Assembly (NCBI GenBank): GCA_026770575.1
Contig: MU657251.1
Location: forward strand, 65,326-129,325
Direction of reading: 5' to 3'
DNA: 64,000 nt
From: Pelagophyceae sp. CCMP2097
Taxonomy: Eukaryota > Sar > Pelagophyceae
Numbering within the stretch: the stretch's first letter is position 1; the number at the start of each line of letters is the position of its first letter. Below the pieces are notes generated by a model. It ran no database searches. It had not been told where the DNA came from and saw nothing but the letters and a program-made list of their open reading frames with translations. Positions 52,748 through 63,935 of this stretch are shown here, in pieces. The translations under genes were made by a program, and so were the position numbers.

Positions 52748-55562
52748 TCACTCGCGGTCTCGGAAGACGAGCTGGGGCTGCCGCGCCGCGTCCTCCGCGC
52801 TCGGGACGACTGTCGCGCCGAGCGCCGAAAAGTCGTCGAGGAGCCGCTCCGTGAGCGCGCCGCGCTGGCCCGCGGAGACGAGGCCGGCGCTGTCGACGTC
52901 GCGGACCCACAGGAGCCTAGCGTGGCAACGACAGTACGGCGGGTGACAGCCGCTCGGTCATCGCTCGTCTTTCGCGTACGACGATTTCGGGTCCTACCCG
53001 GCGCCTCCTCGCCTCTGCTCACGGCTCCGCCTTCACTGTGACGGTTTTCGAACATCCTGGCGCGGTTTGTTGGCTTCCTTCGCAGCGTCTCGAGGCGCGC
53101 GCCGACGGCGTCGATGAACGCGGCGTCCGTCGAGTTCAGGATGAGCTCGCAGGCGTCGGCGCCGGGCGCGCGGAGCCCGTCGAGCGCCTCGGCGATGGCG
53201 GCGTCGCATTTCGCTGGGCTCGCCGCGGGGCACTCGTCCCGGCGCGCGTGCCTCGCATCGTGCCGTGGGCTCGCCTGGGGTTTACAGGCTCGTGGTGCGC
53301 GCAAGGACGCGCGAGGGCAAAAGGTGCGTGCGAGAGGGCGGCGAGGGCTCTCTCGGGAGCGGGGCGCGCGAGGGTGCGGACCTGCTGCTGCCGCTTCCAC
53401 TCGACGGCGAGCGTGGCCCACCACCGGCCGGACTCGAGTTCGAGCACGCGCTCGAGGAGCTTCTTCTCCGCCGACTTGACCTGGGGCCGCGGTGACACGT
53501 CGATGCACGCTCCGACCGGCGACGACGGCGCTCTGCGCATCTCGCGCACCCCAGCCGTCACGACGGCCGACGTACCGTGAACGCCTCGGCCTGTTTTTTG
53601 GACGACGAGGCGGCGAGCGGTACGTCGACGAAGACGACGCGCGCCCGCGTAACGTTTTCTGTCGCGTTGGCCAGCGAGGCGTTGCGCCGGTCAAACGCTT
53701 CGCCGAGCGCCGTCGCGTTGAGCGGGTAGCTGAGCGCCGGGTCGAACAAGCGGACCGTGACGTTTGCCGTCGCGGCGAGGATGCCCGTCTTTTCGTCGGG
53801 CTCGCCGTCGACGGACACGATAGTCCCAAACCGGAACCACAGCTCGCCCGGCCGCGGCTCGTAGCGGTACGCGAGGTGCATGCCGACGTCGATTTCTAAA
53901 ATGCCTCAACGTCGGGAGTCGGGCGATCGCGGCCCCCGGGCATTCTCTCGACTCGCGGCGGGCACGCCCCACACGACGCACTCTTTTTGTGGTGGTCGAC
54001 GGCGAAGTCGCGGCGCTGCCAGGCGAGGTCGTCGCGGTCGAGGCGGTTGAGGATGAAGCGCTTTTCCTTCTCCGCAATGGCCACGCCGCCGTCGGCGCGC
54101 ACGGCCATCTTCTCGTCCTTCTTCCGGCCGGCGGGAGGCGGCGCCGCGCGCACGCGCGGCGCGGTGCCGCGCGCAGCCGCCATCGCGGCGCCGTTGATCG
54201 CGGCGCCGGCGTCGTTGGCAAACTCGTCGCCGGCGCCCGCGTCGCCGGCGCCGGAAATGCCGACGTCGACGTAGACTACGGCGTCGCGCCGGACGACGAC
54301 GCGGCCCTCCGACGAGAGGTCGCGGTCGAAGGACCCTACGGCGGCAGTCGAGGCGCGCAGTGGCCCTCGACGACGCACGGTCGAGCGCGTACGCCGCCGC
54401 CTTCTTAATGGGGTCCTTGAAGAGCCGCAGGGCCAGCAGCGAAGTCTCGTCGATGCCGTCCCCCTCGAGGACCGCCGTCACCTGGGCGAGGGCCCACCAC
54501 AGCCTAGGTTGAATCGCGCTCGCGTCGTCCATCTCCCGTGCCGTTCCGACGACACTCTCCTGGCCGGCGGGCTGCAAAGGAGGTACTCGAAGGACGCACT
54601 CGTCTTCGTGCTTCGGCGGCTCGTAGATGCGGACGATGACGAGCTGGTCCAGCGCGACGCGGAGGCCGTCGTGCGCGGTGACCACGTCGCACTCCCAGGC
54701 GCGGTGGCGCTGCAGCTCCGCGAGGTCGGCCACGAGGGCCCCCTTTTCTGCCTCGACGCGCTCGTGCCTCTTAGAGGCCTAGCACGCCGCGTGCGCAACG
54801 AACGCGCCCCCGCGCCTCGTCGGAAGTCTCCCCCGCGGGCGGTCGCACCTTCTTTTCCGACTCGAAGATGCGGTCTTTTTCCTTTTCCCGTTTGTCCGCC
54901 TCGCTGCCGAGGCGGTAGACCTCATCGTCGCACATCTCCTGCGAGGCCGACCGCTCCTGCGCGAGGCCCTCGAGGCGGACCTGGAGCCGCGCGTTCTGCG
55001 CGACGAGGTCGGAAACGCGCGCCTCGAGCGCCTAACGCGAATCGTCGAACGGGCGTCATCGTCGTTGGTCGCATTTCCGCGGCGCCGTCGGGTTACGGAC
55101 CTCTGCGCGCGGCGTGTTCGTGGCGCGGAGGAGGAGGCGGAGCTGTTCCTCCTTTGAGTCGAGGGCGCCGTCGAGGCACGAACCGTCGTCGCAGCGCTGC
55201 ATGAACACGACAAGCTTGCCATAGTCGGAAAGCGTCGCCAGACCCGCGCCGGAGAGCTCCTCGGCGCGGCCCCGGAGCGCCGAAAGCGCGACCGCGCCTG
55301 CGCGACGCCGTCCAAGTCGCGACTGCGGCGGTGCGCGGCGCACCGTCGCTGGCGCTCGACCGCAGCGCGCCCACGTCGCCGGCCGCCGCGTTGAGCGCCT
55401 GCGCGGCGTTTCTACGGTTCCGCGGAGCAGCCCCCGCAGAGCCGCGCGCACCTTGCGCGCCGCGTCGAGCGCCGCGCGCGCGCCCTTTGCACCGTCGAGG
55501 CCGTCGTCGCCGCAGACGCCGACGCTCGCCAGCGCGACGACCGAGGCCCACACGAGGAGCAT
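52748..55562 (-). CDS. Secreted/lumenal coiled-coil glycoprotein, unrecognised
   Basis: A split gene read from the ATG at 55562. MLLVWASVVALASVGVCGDD is a signal peptide. Later pieces: EELSGAGLATLSDYGKLVVF; a coiled coil (ALEARVSDLVAQNARLQVRL, KREKEKDRIFESEKK); HERVEAEKGALVADLAELQR; ALDQLVIVRIYEPP; AFDRRNASLANATENVTR, with several N-glycosylation sequons; KKLLERVLELESGRWWATLA; ACELILNSTDAAFIDAVGAR; and LLWVRDVDSAGLVSAGQRGA up to the stop at 52748. Junctions between these blocks are only partly resolved. Sequons and signal peptide place it in the ER or outside the cell. No family recognised. Confidence 0.5.
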
Positions 55563-55722
55563 GCCGGCGCCGCCGCGATTGGAGATGCGGCCGGCGCGGC
55601 GCCGCCCCGGGGCTCGCGGGTGCCAGTGGCGTTTTTTTTGACGAGATTATCGCTAAACCGCTTCTTTGCTGCACAGGCTCGGCGCCAGTACGCCGCGCGC
55701 CAGCAGGCCTACGTCTTCCGAC

Positions 55723-55874
55723 AGGGACCTTACGTCCAGCGGCCTAACGGCCGGCACTGCTAGATGACTGACACCACCCGCCGCTTCTCTTCGCGCTCTC
55801 CCGTTTCTCTGCTCGCTGCGCTTCGCCTGCCCTCCGCGCCGACTGTTTGATCGTTTTAAGTAAATATCGCTAAA
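55723..55874. repeat. Dispersed repeat, copy B (partner at 1871-2016)
   Basis: Same AGGGACCTTACGTCC start and about 85 bp near-identity, then a divergent middle and the shared end GTAAATATCGCTAAA. Same orientation as copy A. Confidence 0.85.
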
Positions 55875-55994
55875 CCGCAGCGCCGCCCGGCGCCCGCGCG
55901 CCGACGCCCCGGGAGAAGACTACGCGACGCCCGGCGGAAGGCCGGGTCGCCCCACGCGTCTATCGCGGACCCATGCGCCGCATCCCTGGGCGGT

Positions 55995-57526
55995 TCACGG
56001 TGTTTCTGAGGGTTCCGGCGGCGGCGGCGGGCGGTCGTGGAAGGCGGCGCAGACTAGTGCGGCGGTTTCGGCGTCCGGCGGCAGCTCGAGGGCGGTGGTG
56101 TCGCCGCGCGCGGCGCCCTTGAGCCAGGCGGTGCGGAAGAGCGCGGCGGGCCGGAGGCCGTGCGGTGGGAAGTATGGTTGCGCGTCCCGAGACGCGTCGA
56201 GCGCCGCAAAGCCGCCGAGCGCCACGGCCTGCGCGGAGAACGACGACCCGGCTGTGCCGACGAGGGCGTGCGCCGACGATACGAGCAAAAGCTCGACGAG
56301 GGGCAGCAGCGTGCCGTTGGCCCCCGCGGCGGCGAACGCCGCCTGGCCGCGGTCTGTCTCGACCTGCTTCGGCGCGCGCGTGAGGCCCGAGTGCGTGCGA
56401 TACCGCGCGGGCAGCGCGACCGCGGCGACGCGGCCGCCGTGCGCCTGCACCACGTCGCGTAGCACGGCTTCGACGAGCGCGCCGTCGTCGGCGGCGAAGA
56501 AGACGGTGATCGGCGCCGCCGTCGGCTGCAGCGCGGCGGCGCAGGCGACGAGGTTCACCGCGACGGCGCGCCAGCAGTCGAAGGTCGCACACGCGTCGCG
56601 CGGCGCTTTCGCGAGCCGCGCGCTGATGTAGTCGCGTTCGAACTCCAAATTGGTGCGGACGTGGATTGCGGCGTCGAAGCGCGCGCCCGCGCCGGCGGCG
56701 GCGCGCGCATCGCGCAGCGCGGAGCGCAGCACCGCGCTCGGCGAGAAGAGCGCGCGCGCCGCGCAGGCGGCGAAGCGCGCCGAGGGCACGGCGGCGAGGC
56801 CCGCGTTGCGCACGGCCGCGCGCCATGGACCCGCGGCTCGTCCGAGCAGCGCCGCCGATGGATCCACGTTCCAGCGAGACAGGACGACGTGGTCCGCCGA
56901 CGCCAGCGCGCCCTGGACGTCGTGCAGGCGCCGCGGCGTCGGCGACACCTCGCGGCGCGACCGCAACGCCGCCGCCGCCTCTTCGGGCCAGGCCAGCGCG
57001 TCCCACTGCACGATGCGTGGCCGCAGGTACTCGACTTCGGAGCGCGGTGCGAACGGACCGTAGTCTAGGACGAGAACCTAGTTTCGGCGCGCGGGGTCCT
57101 CGGCGGCCGGCGCGCGCCGCCGGACGCCGGGTGGTCACGCGCCCTGACGTGACTGCGAGGAAGAAGCCCGCGTTGATCGCGCGGAGCCGGTTGCCGAGGC
57201 CGCCGAGCGTGTGCGGCCGTACGATGACCGCCAAGAGCTCGGTTCGGCCCTGAGACACAGTCTGAGTCCTCGACCAAGCGCCACGCGTGATAGACGCGCT
57301 CGTTGATCCCGCGACGGTGTCTGACACGCGCCACGCTTCGGGACGGTCAGCCACGCACTTCAAGCATGTCGTGCTGGGTCGCGTTCCAGGCGCGGAGCCA
57401 GCCGGCGGCGGCGCAGACGCGCTCGTGCTCAGCGTCGTCCGCCGCGACGGAGCTCGCGCGCAGGCCGAAAAGGGCCGCGAGGCACGCCCAGCCGCGGCCC
57501 AGCCGACGCCGAGCGCCGAGGCTCAT
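55995..57526 (-). CDS. Fucosyltransferase-like glycosyltransferase
   Basis: Exons complement 57359-57526, 57139-57249 and 55995-57077 give 453 aa. The N-terminus MSLGARRRLGRGWACLAALF is a signal or signal anchor. VIVRPHTLGGLGNRLRAI carries the GLGNR nucleotide-sugar motif. RVLVLDYGPF and DAAIHVRTNLEFERDYISAR follow, the second like the HVRxG-type motif of GT23/O-fucosyltransferases. LLVSSAHALVGTAGSSFSAQ is the conserved C-terminal acceptor/donor loop. Golgi transfer of a sugar, probably fucose, is inferred. With the GT31-sulfotransferase it points to a cell-surface glycan pathway. Confidence 0.65.
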
Positions 57527-57800
57527 CCGACCTCGAAGTCCGGCGCGTCTATAGCACGGCCCGCCTTACGGACGCACGCCGCGGCGCCGCGGCCTCTCCG
57601 ACACCGTGGTCCCTTTTTTCGTTTTAAATCGCTGAAAATGCGTCGCTTGCCTTGCAGAGTTTGATTAGCGATAAAATCTCCTCCGATCCTCACTAATTCG
57701 GTCGGCCCGCCGTCAACACTCAGGCTGGCTTGCCCCATTCGCTGAAAGTTAAAATTTATATCGCGAAATTCCGGAAGAAGCGGTCTTCCGCGGCGTCCCC

Positions 57801-58938
57801 ATGCAGAGGGTGGGCATGCTCTTCGGCCTCTCGAGCGCGCTGGTGCGCCAGGCGCGCTTCGCGACGCGGCGGCGTGGCGTCGTCCGCCTCTCAACGGAGA
57901 CGGCGCCGCAGTCCGTGACCCAGGTCCCCCGCAGCGCCCGTTTCCGGAGACGCGGCGGCGAGCGCAGCGAGGCTATGGCCCCGCGCGACGGCGCCCGCGC
58001 AGGACGCGGCGCACGAGGTCCAGGACCTGACCGCGGCGGCGGCGTTTGACCCCGCGAGGGTGCGCAGCGCCGTGCGGACGCTCGCCGTGAGTCGCGCGAT
58101 CCCGTGCGCATCGCCGCCGCGACGCTCGCATCAGGCGGCGGCCGGCGGCGTGTCGCTCGGTATCACCGCGCCGACGGCGAGCGGCGCGGTGGCGACGCTG
58201 AAGGCTTGGACCGACGCCCTTAAGCTCCCGCCGGCGACGCTCGGCGCCGACGAGGCCACCGACGTCGACGCCGACGCCGGCGCGGCGTTCCTCCAGTACG
58301 GCCCGAACGGCGAGGCTTCGCTGCGCCGCGACGCCGCGGCGGCGGCGGGCGTGCTCTTCTATCCGCAGGTCGCCGCAGGTGGCGATGTGTCCGTCGCGCA
58401 GTACCTCCTCCCCCTCGGCCTCTTCGACGACGACGACGCGCCCGCGGACGCGGCCGACGGTGACTTTGTGCCGCTCACGGGCAAGCAAAAGCTCGTGCTC
58501 CGCGGCCGCGCGGTGACGCTCGGCGGCAAGCTGCCCACGCTCGACCTCCCGCGCGACGGCGCCACGGCGCCGTTCTTGAAGCAGTGAGTCCACTTTCAAG
58601 CGTCGGCCTTTGCGTATACGGTCTTTAGGCTCGAGGAGTACGTAAAGCACCACGAGCTAGTCAAGGTCCGAATGCCCTTTGTCGGCAAGAAGAAAGCGGC
58701 CAAGCTCCTCGCCGAGGCGGACCTCGTGCCCGCGACGCGCTCCGAGCTCGTCCAGGTCATGGGCCACACCTGCTTGCTCTACCGCGCGAAGAACCCGCCG
58801 GTCATCGACGTCAACCCCCCAGAAAAGGAAGAATTGCCGGAGAAGCCCGCATGGGTCCCGGTGTCGTACGACTCGTACGACGACTCCCTCGACGAGTCGG
58901 AAGCATCCGAGGCATCCAAGGCGCCGGCGTCGTCATAA
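57801..58938 (+). CDS. CRM-domain (YhbY/CRS1-type) organellar RNA-binding protein
   Basis: Exons 57801-57923, 58003-58086, 58135-58583 and 58629-58938 give 321 aa. The N-terminus (SALVRQARFATRRRG) is an organelle presequence. The CRM domain is in the last two exons: LTGKQKLVLRGRAVTLGG, then FLKQ|LEEYVKHHELVKVR, ELVQVMGHTCLLYRAKNPP. YhbY/CRM proteins bind rRNA and group II introns and help ribosome assembly or splicing in plastids and mitochondria. The acidic Ser/Glu tail is unusual. TCGCTGAAA motifs lie in the upstream gap. Confidence 0.75.
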
Positions 58939-59290
58939 CCGACTCGTACCGCGGCGCCTCTCTAAGCAAGCATCGACTGACCGGCCGCCGCGCCCGCCTC
59001 CCGGCCGAGTCCGTCACGCACCTGAAAAGCCCCGGGAAGGATGCCCGCCGCCGGCCGCTCGAGAGCGAGCGTCCCCGTCGGTGACGCACGTTCACGAGTA
59101 CGCGGTCGTGGGTTGGGAGTGCTCGCGTTGGAACAAGTCGCCACTTCACCGACGCGTCCGTCGTCGGCGCGAGATGGACGCACGCGCGCAGTCCCAGGCC
59201 CTCGTGCCGACGTATGCGCCGTCGAAAACAAAAGACGCGAGTCCCTTATAAAGAGGCCAGCGCGGCGGGCGGCGGCGCAAAACGAGCGGC
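58939..59290. other. Intergenic region between convergent genes
   Basis: No feature supported. Confidence 0.5.
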
Positions 59291-62232
59291 CTAGCGCGCC
59301 GAGGCGCGGCGCCTGGCGCGCGCGGCTCGGGCGACTGCGTCGACGCGCGCGGCCTCGTCGCGGAGGGCGTCGACGACGCGTTTGGCTCGTTGCGGGTCGT
59401 CGTCGACGAGCGAGTTTGCGACGCCGAGGACGGACATGCGCGCCACCGTGCGGCCGTCGAGGCCCAGGCGGTCGACGGCGGCAGCAGCGCCGGCGTCGCC
59501 GGCGCGGCGGAGGAACGCCGCGAGCTGCGGCGGTGTCCACTTTTGCGGCGGCGCGGGAAGCCCGTCGGCCCCCGCGGCCACGCCGACGGCGCCGCAGCCG
59601 AGGGCGTCGTGCTTCTTGGGCACTTCTGCTGCGCGGCTGGCGCAGGCGTCGACGAGCCTTTGGGACCAGCCGGCGAGCTCGCAAACCGTCCTCAGCGTGG
59701 CCACGGAATGCTCCGCGTCCGTCGCCGTCGGCGACAGCGTCGCGACGACGCCAAGGTGCGCGTCGTCTTTCGTAAAAGCCTCGCGCAAGACGCGCGTGAG
59801 CGCGGACGACCGGAACGGTGGCGGCGGCGGCGGCGGCCTCCCCGGGTCGCGCGCGGCCCTGCGCGCCGCGTTGGCGGCGCGGATGCAGCCCTTGAGCGCG
59901 TAGAGCGACTGGTTGATCTCGGCGGACTCCTTGCGCCGGTCGGCGTCGTGGTACATGCTGTCGTGGTTCCTTTCGGAGCCGGCGCAGTCGACGAGCGTCA
60001 GCGACCCGCCGCCCGCCAAGTCCAGCCGGCAAACGGCGTGCGACCGCGACGACCCGCCGTTGATCTCCGTCGCCGCTGTCGCGCGCCGCCGCCGGCCGCG
60101 CGCCAGCACGCGCAGTAGCGCCGCCGCGCCGTCCGGCCGCGCGACGACAGCGCCGACGACGGCCGCCACCTCCGTGTCCGCCAGCCGCAGCTCGTGCCGC
60201 GCGCCATCAAAGGCGCGCGAATCTTCGCCGTCCTCGTCGCCCGGCCGCAGCAGGTCAAAGGCCTTCTTTCCGCAGACTTCAAAATACGTCATCACAGGCC
60301 ACTCGTCCGCCGCAAAGAGCTCCGCCGCCGCGCGCTCCTCAAAGCCGGCCATGGTAAACGTCTTGCCCGACCCCGTCTGTCCGAACATGAAGAGCACGGC
60401 GCCGCGGCCCTCGAGCGCCGCCAGCAAAGCGGGCTTGGCGGCGCGGGCGTAGACGTCCGCCTCGGAGCACGCCGCCCCGAGCGCGGCGTCGCAGGGGTAG
60501 CGCCGCGCGACGTGGAGCATGCGCACCATGTCCGCGTGCATCGTGCACTCGTGCACCGTCACCCAGCTCCGGCCGGAAAGGGACGCGCTCTTCGCGGGGC
60601 CGCCGCGAAAGGGCAGGTCCGTCGACACGGCCACAAAGTCGCCGCGCGCGGCCTCGTGCGGCAGCAGCGGCCGGCAGCGCACGACGACGCTCGCCGCACG
60701 CGGCGGGCCGCCGCCGCCGCCGCCGCCGTCGTCGTCGTCGTCGCGCGAGCGGCGCCGCGGCCCCGAGCTCGCCGACGCCGGCCGCGCCGACGCCGGCCGC
60801 GAGTTCGCCGACGCCGGTCGCGCGGCGCGCGCGCGGGCAGGCGAGAGCGCGCGTGCGCGGTAGCCGGCGATGGCGGCGGCGAAGTGGCGCGCGTAGCGCA
60901 TGCGCGCTGTGCGCTTGTCCAAGCACCGCCGCGTCTCGGGCTCCTTGTTCGCCGCGTCGGCCTCGGCCGCGCGGCGCTGCTGCTGCTCGCGCCGAGCGCA
61001 GAGCGGCTGGCCGCCGTCCATGGGCGCCACCGCCGCCGCCGCGCGGCGAGAACCGACGCGCTTCACCGCCGCCGGCGCGCGCCCGCCGCGGTCCGGGGCC
61101 TTGCGCCGTCGCTCGACCTTTGGCGCGGCGGCGGCGGCCGGCGGCGGCGGCCGGTTCATCTCGGCCTCGAGCGCGGCGCGGCGCCGCCGCTCGAGCTCGC
61201 GAGGCGGCGCCAGCGGCGCCTCCTGCGCCGCGTCGCCCCGCGACCGCCGGGGCGCCGCCGGATCCGCGGGCCGCCGCGAGGCGTCGCTCCGCCGCGCCGA
61301 CGACGCCGTCGGGCCGCCTCGCCGCGCGTCGCCCTGCGCGGGCGGCTGCGCGGGGCGGCGGTCGCTGAGCAGCGCACCCGCGTCGGTGTCGTCGTTCCAG
61401 CCGCCGCGGCTGCCGCCGCCGCCGCCACCGCCGCGCAGCATCTTCGAGAACGCCGCGTGCGCGTCGTCGTCGTCCCCGGCGTCGTCGCGCGGCGGCGACG
61501 GCGGCGGCGACGTCGAGAAGCGCTGCCGCCGCGGCGCCGGCTGCCGTGCAAGGCGCGCCTCGAGGCGCCGCGGGATGCGCGGCGGCGGCGGTGGGCCGCC
61601 GTCGTCGTCGGACGCCGGCGGCGACGGCGGGGGCGATGAGTCGGGCGGCGGCGGCGCCCCTCGCGCAAGCCGCGGCGGCGAGACTCGCGGCGCCTCGTCG
61701 AAGGCGCCCCAGCGCATGCCGCCCGCGCGCGGCGAGACACGCGGCGCTTCGTCGGAGGCGCCCCAGCCCGCGCTGTCGCCGCGCGACGACGATGCCCTGG
61801 GCGGCGAGCCATCGCGCGCCGCCGCCGCCGCAACGCGGTGCCGCTGGGCCGGCAGCGGCGGACTCGCGGGCGGCTGGCCCGCGGCGCGCTGTAGCGCCGG
61901 CACCGGCTCGTCGTCGACGCGCCGCCTGCCGCGGCGCCGTCGCGCGGTCGCGCGGTCGCGCGGCCGGCGCGGCGACCCGTCGCCAGCGTGACTCACCTGA
62001 GCGCGTTGCCGCGCTTGCGCGCTTGCGCGGCGGCGATGGCTTCTTGGCGCCGGCGCGCGACTTCGACGGGGTCGTAGCCCTCGGCCGCCGAGTTGAGGGG
62101 CTTCTGTTTCGCCTTGTCCGCGCGCTTCGCCGCCCGGTCGGCCTGGCCCTGCGCCAGCACTTGCGCCCGCCGCAGCTCCTGCGCCCGAGCCCGCTCAGCA
62201 AAGCTCGGCGGCCGCTCCTCCTCGTCCTCCAT
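59291..62232 (-). CDS. Internal-motor kinesin (kinesin-13-like) with C-terminal SAM-like domain
   Basis: Exons complement 61997-62232 and 59291-61925, with intron GTGAGTCA..CGGCAG, give 956 aa. A long disordered Pro/Arg/Ser region of about 430 aa precedes the motor. The motor has GQTGSGKT near residue 595, NGGSSRSHAV (switch I), LVDCAGSE (switch II) and INQSLYALKGCI. An internal motor is the kinesin-13 layout, whose members depolymerise microtubule ends and control flagella or spindles. The C-terminus WTPPQLAAFLRRAGD with LGLDGRTVARMSVLG resembles a SAM domain. Divergent from EMC5 (115 bp between ATGs). Confidence 0.85.
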
Positions 62233-62295
62233 CACCGCAGTAGCCTCAGCTCAGGTTTGAAGCCGCGAGCTAGCTCGAGCCAACCGCCGCGGGAC

Positions 62296-62303
62296 TCGCC
62301 AAA
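62296..62303. promoter_or_regulatory. TCGCCAAA motif between kinesin and EMC5 genes
   Basis: Lies in the 115-bp gap between divergent start codons. Inferred regulatory site. Confidence 0.35.
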
Positions 62304-62347
62304 GTATCGGACGAGCATTGATCACCGGGCCACTGAGGGCGCGCGCC

Positions 62348-62799
62348 ATGCCGACCCTGTCGTCGTCGCTCGTGTTTTCGTCGCTGGCGCTGCTGGTGCA
62401 CGCCGGGTGGTCGACGACGCAGTTCAAGGCGCTCGCGGGCGCCGGCGCGAGCGTGCCGCCCCCTGACGTCGTAATCGAAGTCTGCCTCGCCTTTCTCCTT
62501 GCTCTGGCCGGCGCGGTCATGCAGATGCCCGCGCGCCCCGGCGTCCAGCGAAACCCTGGTCCTCGCGCAACCGAATAGAGTCCCCCCCCGGATACACCTT
62601 TTCGGGCGCCGAAGACGGCGTCGACGCCGCGCTTTGCTAGGTCCTCAAGCAGGTCCGGTCCATGGCCGAGTCGACGCCGGAGCTCATGGACTCCTTCCTC
62701 CACTCCGCCGACTTTATGACCATGCAACACCGCGGCAAGAGCCTCTCGCAGCGAAGGCGCACCCGCGACGGCAAAGCCGCCGGCACGCCGCTCGACTGA
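62348..62799 (+). CDS. EMC5: EMC5/MMGT subunit of the ER membrane protein complex
   Basis: Exons 62348-62542 and 62641-62799 give 117 aa, close to the 131 aa of animal MMGT1. Two membrane helices (LVFSSLALLVHAGWS; VVIEVCLAFLLALAGAVMQM) flank PPPDVVIE, matching the P-DI-L pattern. The C-terminus has FLHSADFMTMQHRGKSLSQR, corresponding to the SFYVFNHRGR block. EMC inserts membrane proteins into the ER. Intron 1 starts GTCCAG and ends GCTAG. Some MMGT members also carry Mg2+. Confidence 0.8.
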
Positions 62800-63700
62800 T
62801 ACCCTAACTCCCCTCCCACGACACGCGCGCCGTCCTTCGGGTTGCTGCGTCGCAAACTGGTCGCGGGCGACATGCCATCGAAAAGACGCGCGCGCCCGGG
62901 GTGCTGGACTCCGTGTCAGCAGCGAGGCGGAGAGGCGCCGCGCCGCGCAGCGGCCCTCCTCCGCGCGGGCCGCGCCGAAGCGCGCGACGCGGGGACGCGG
63001 CATACGCCGGCGCCGGGCGAGCCGCCGTCGGCACGCTCTGCGCAGACGCGCGTGTCGTCCGGCGCTCGTCGTCGTCCTTCCGGGCGCAGCGGCGAGATAG
63101 CGGCGGCCGGCGGTGTGGCGCCGTCGGCCTAACGCGCTCCGCTGAGACCCGAGGTCATCGGCGGGTCGCGAGCACACCAGCCTCGACGAGGAGCGCCGCC
63201 GCCGCGCCGCCGCCGAAGAGTCAAGGGGGTGCAGGCGTCGACCCACAGTCTGCGGCGTCGCGGTTTCTTTTCGCGCCGCAGTGGCGCCGCAGCGGCGCCC
63301 CGCGCGCGCCCGATAGCGCCGCGCCTCGACCGCCTAGGTGCGACCGCCGCGCTTCGACTGCACTGCGTCTTCGCAGCCGCGGCGGTTGCGGCCGTTGACG
63401 AAGGACACGGCATGAGCGCGTGGTGGCCTCCGACGGCGCGTCGTCTAGCTTCACGTGCGCCGCTGCCGCCGCCGCGGACGCCGCCGCGTCCAGAGGCTTA
63501 AGCGGAGCGTCGACGCCGGAGCCGCCGTGGTGGACCGGCACCTTCATGTCAACACCCGCCTTTCGAGGTCGTGCCAGCCGTCCCCGCGCGAGGAGGAGCA
63601 CGAGCAAGGCCGGCAGGTGCAGGATTCCGCCGCTCCCTCCGAAGCACGCGGACTGAGTACTACCCCCGGGGTCGGGGGGCTTCCTTGCTCAGACGTTCGA
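62800..63700. other. Non-coding or unresolved region
   Basis: Several open frames exist on both strands, but they are GC-driven, lack good starts and show no domain. I see no supportable gene. Confidence 0.45.
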
Positions 63701-63764
63701 ACGTTTGGGCATGAGGGTTTTAATTTATTTAGGATTCCTACTGAGGGTTTTAATTTATTGAGGG

Positions 63765-63935
63765 TCCACCCGAAGGATCCTTGCCGTTTAATCAACGTCA
63801 GTTTACGGCAAGGGCCCGTCGGGTCCTTTGATTGAAGGATTACCAGTGGCAATTTTGTCTGTCCGTCTGTCTGTCCGTCTGTCTGTCCGACTCCTTCTGT
63901 GGACCCGTCCTTCTGCCCGTCCCCGGGTAAATCCG
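63765..63935 (+). mobile_element. Hairpin repeat, inverted copy 2 (partner near 2385-2545)
   Basis: Hairpin about 63773-63834, then TTGATTGAAGGATTACCAG, a (GTCT)n run (63850-63890) and AAATCCGTGAGGTTCCACCTTT. Same order as the minus strand of copy 1. The preceding GAGGGTTTTAATTTATT is duplicated at 63713 and 63742. Confidence 0.7.

Noticed and set aside
60339..62201. 620-codon open frame overlapping the kinesin
   Set aside because: Arg/Ala-rich frame shadow. The kinesin frame has P-loop and switch motifs.
63221..63607. 128-codon open frame with a hydrophobic start
   Set aside because: It begins at a TTG, has no homology pattern and is Ala-driven. The hydrophobic stretch is short.
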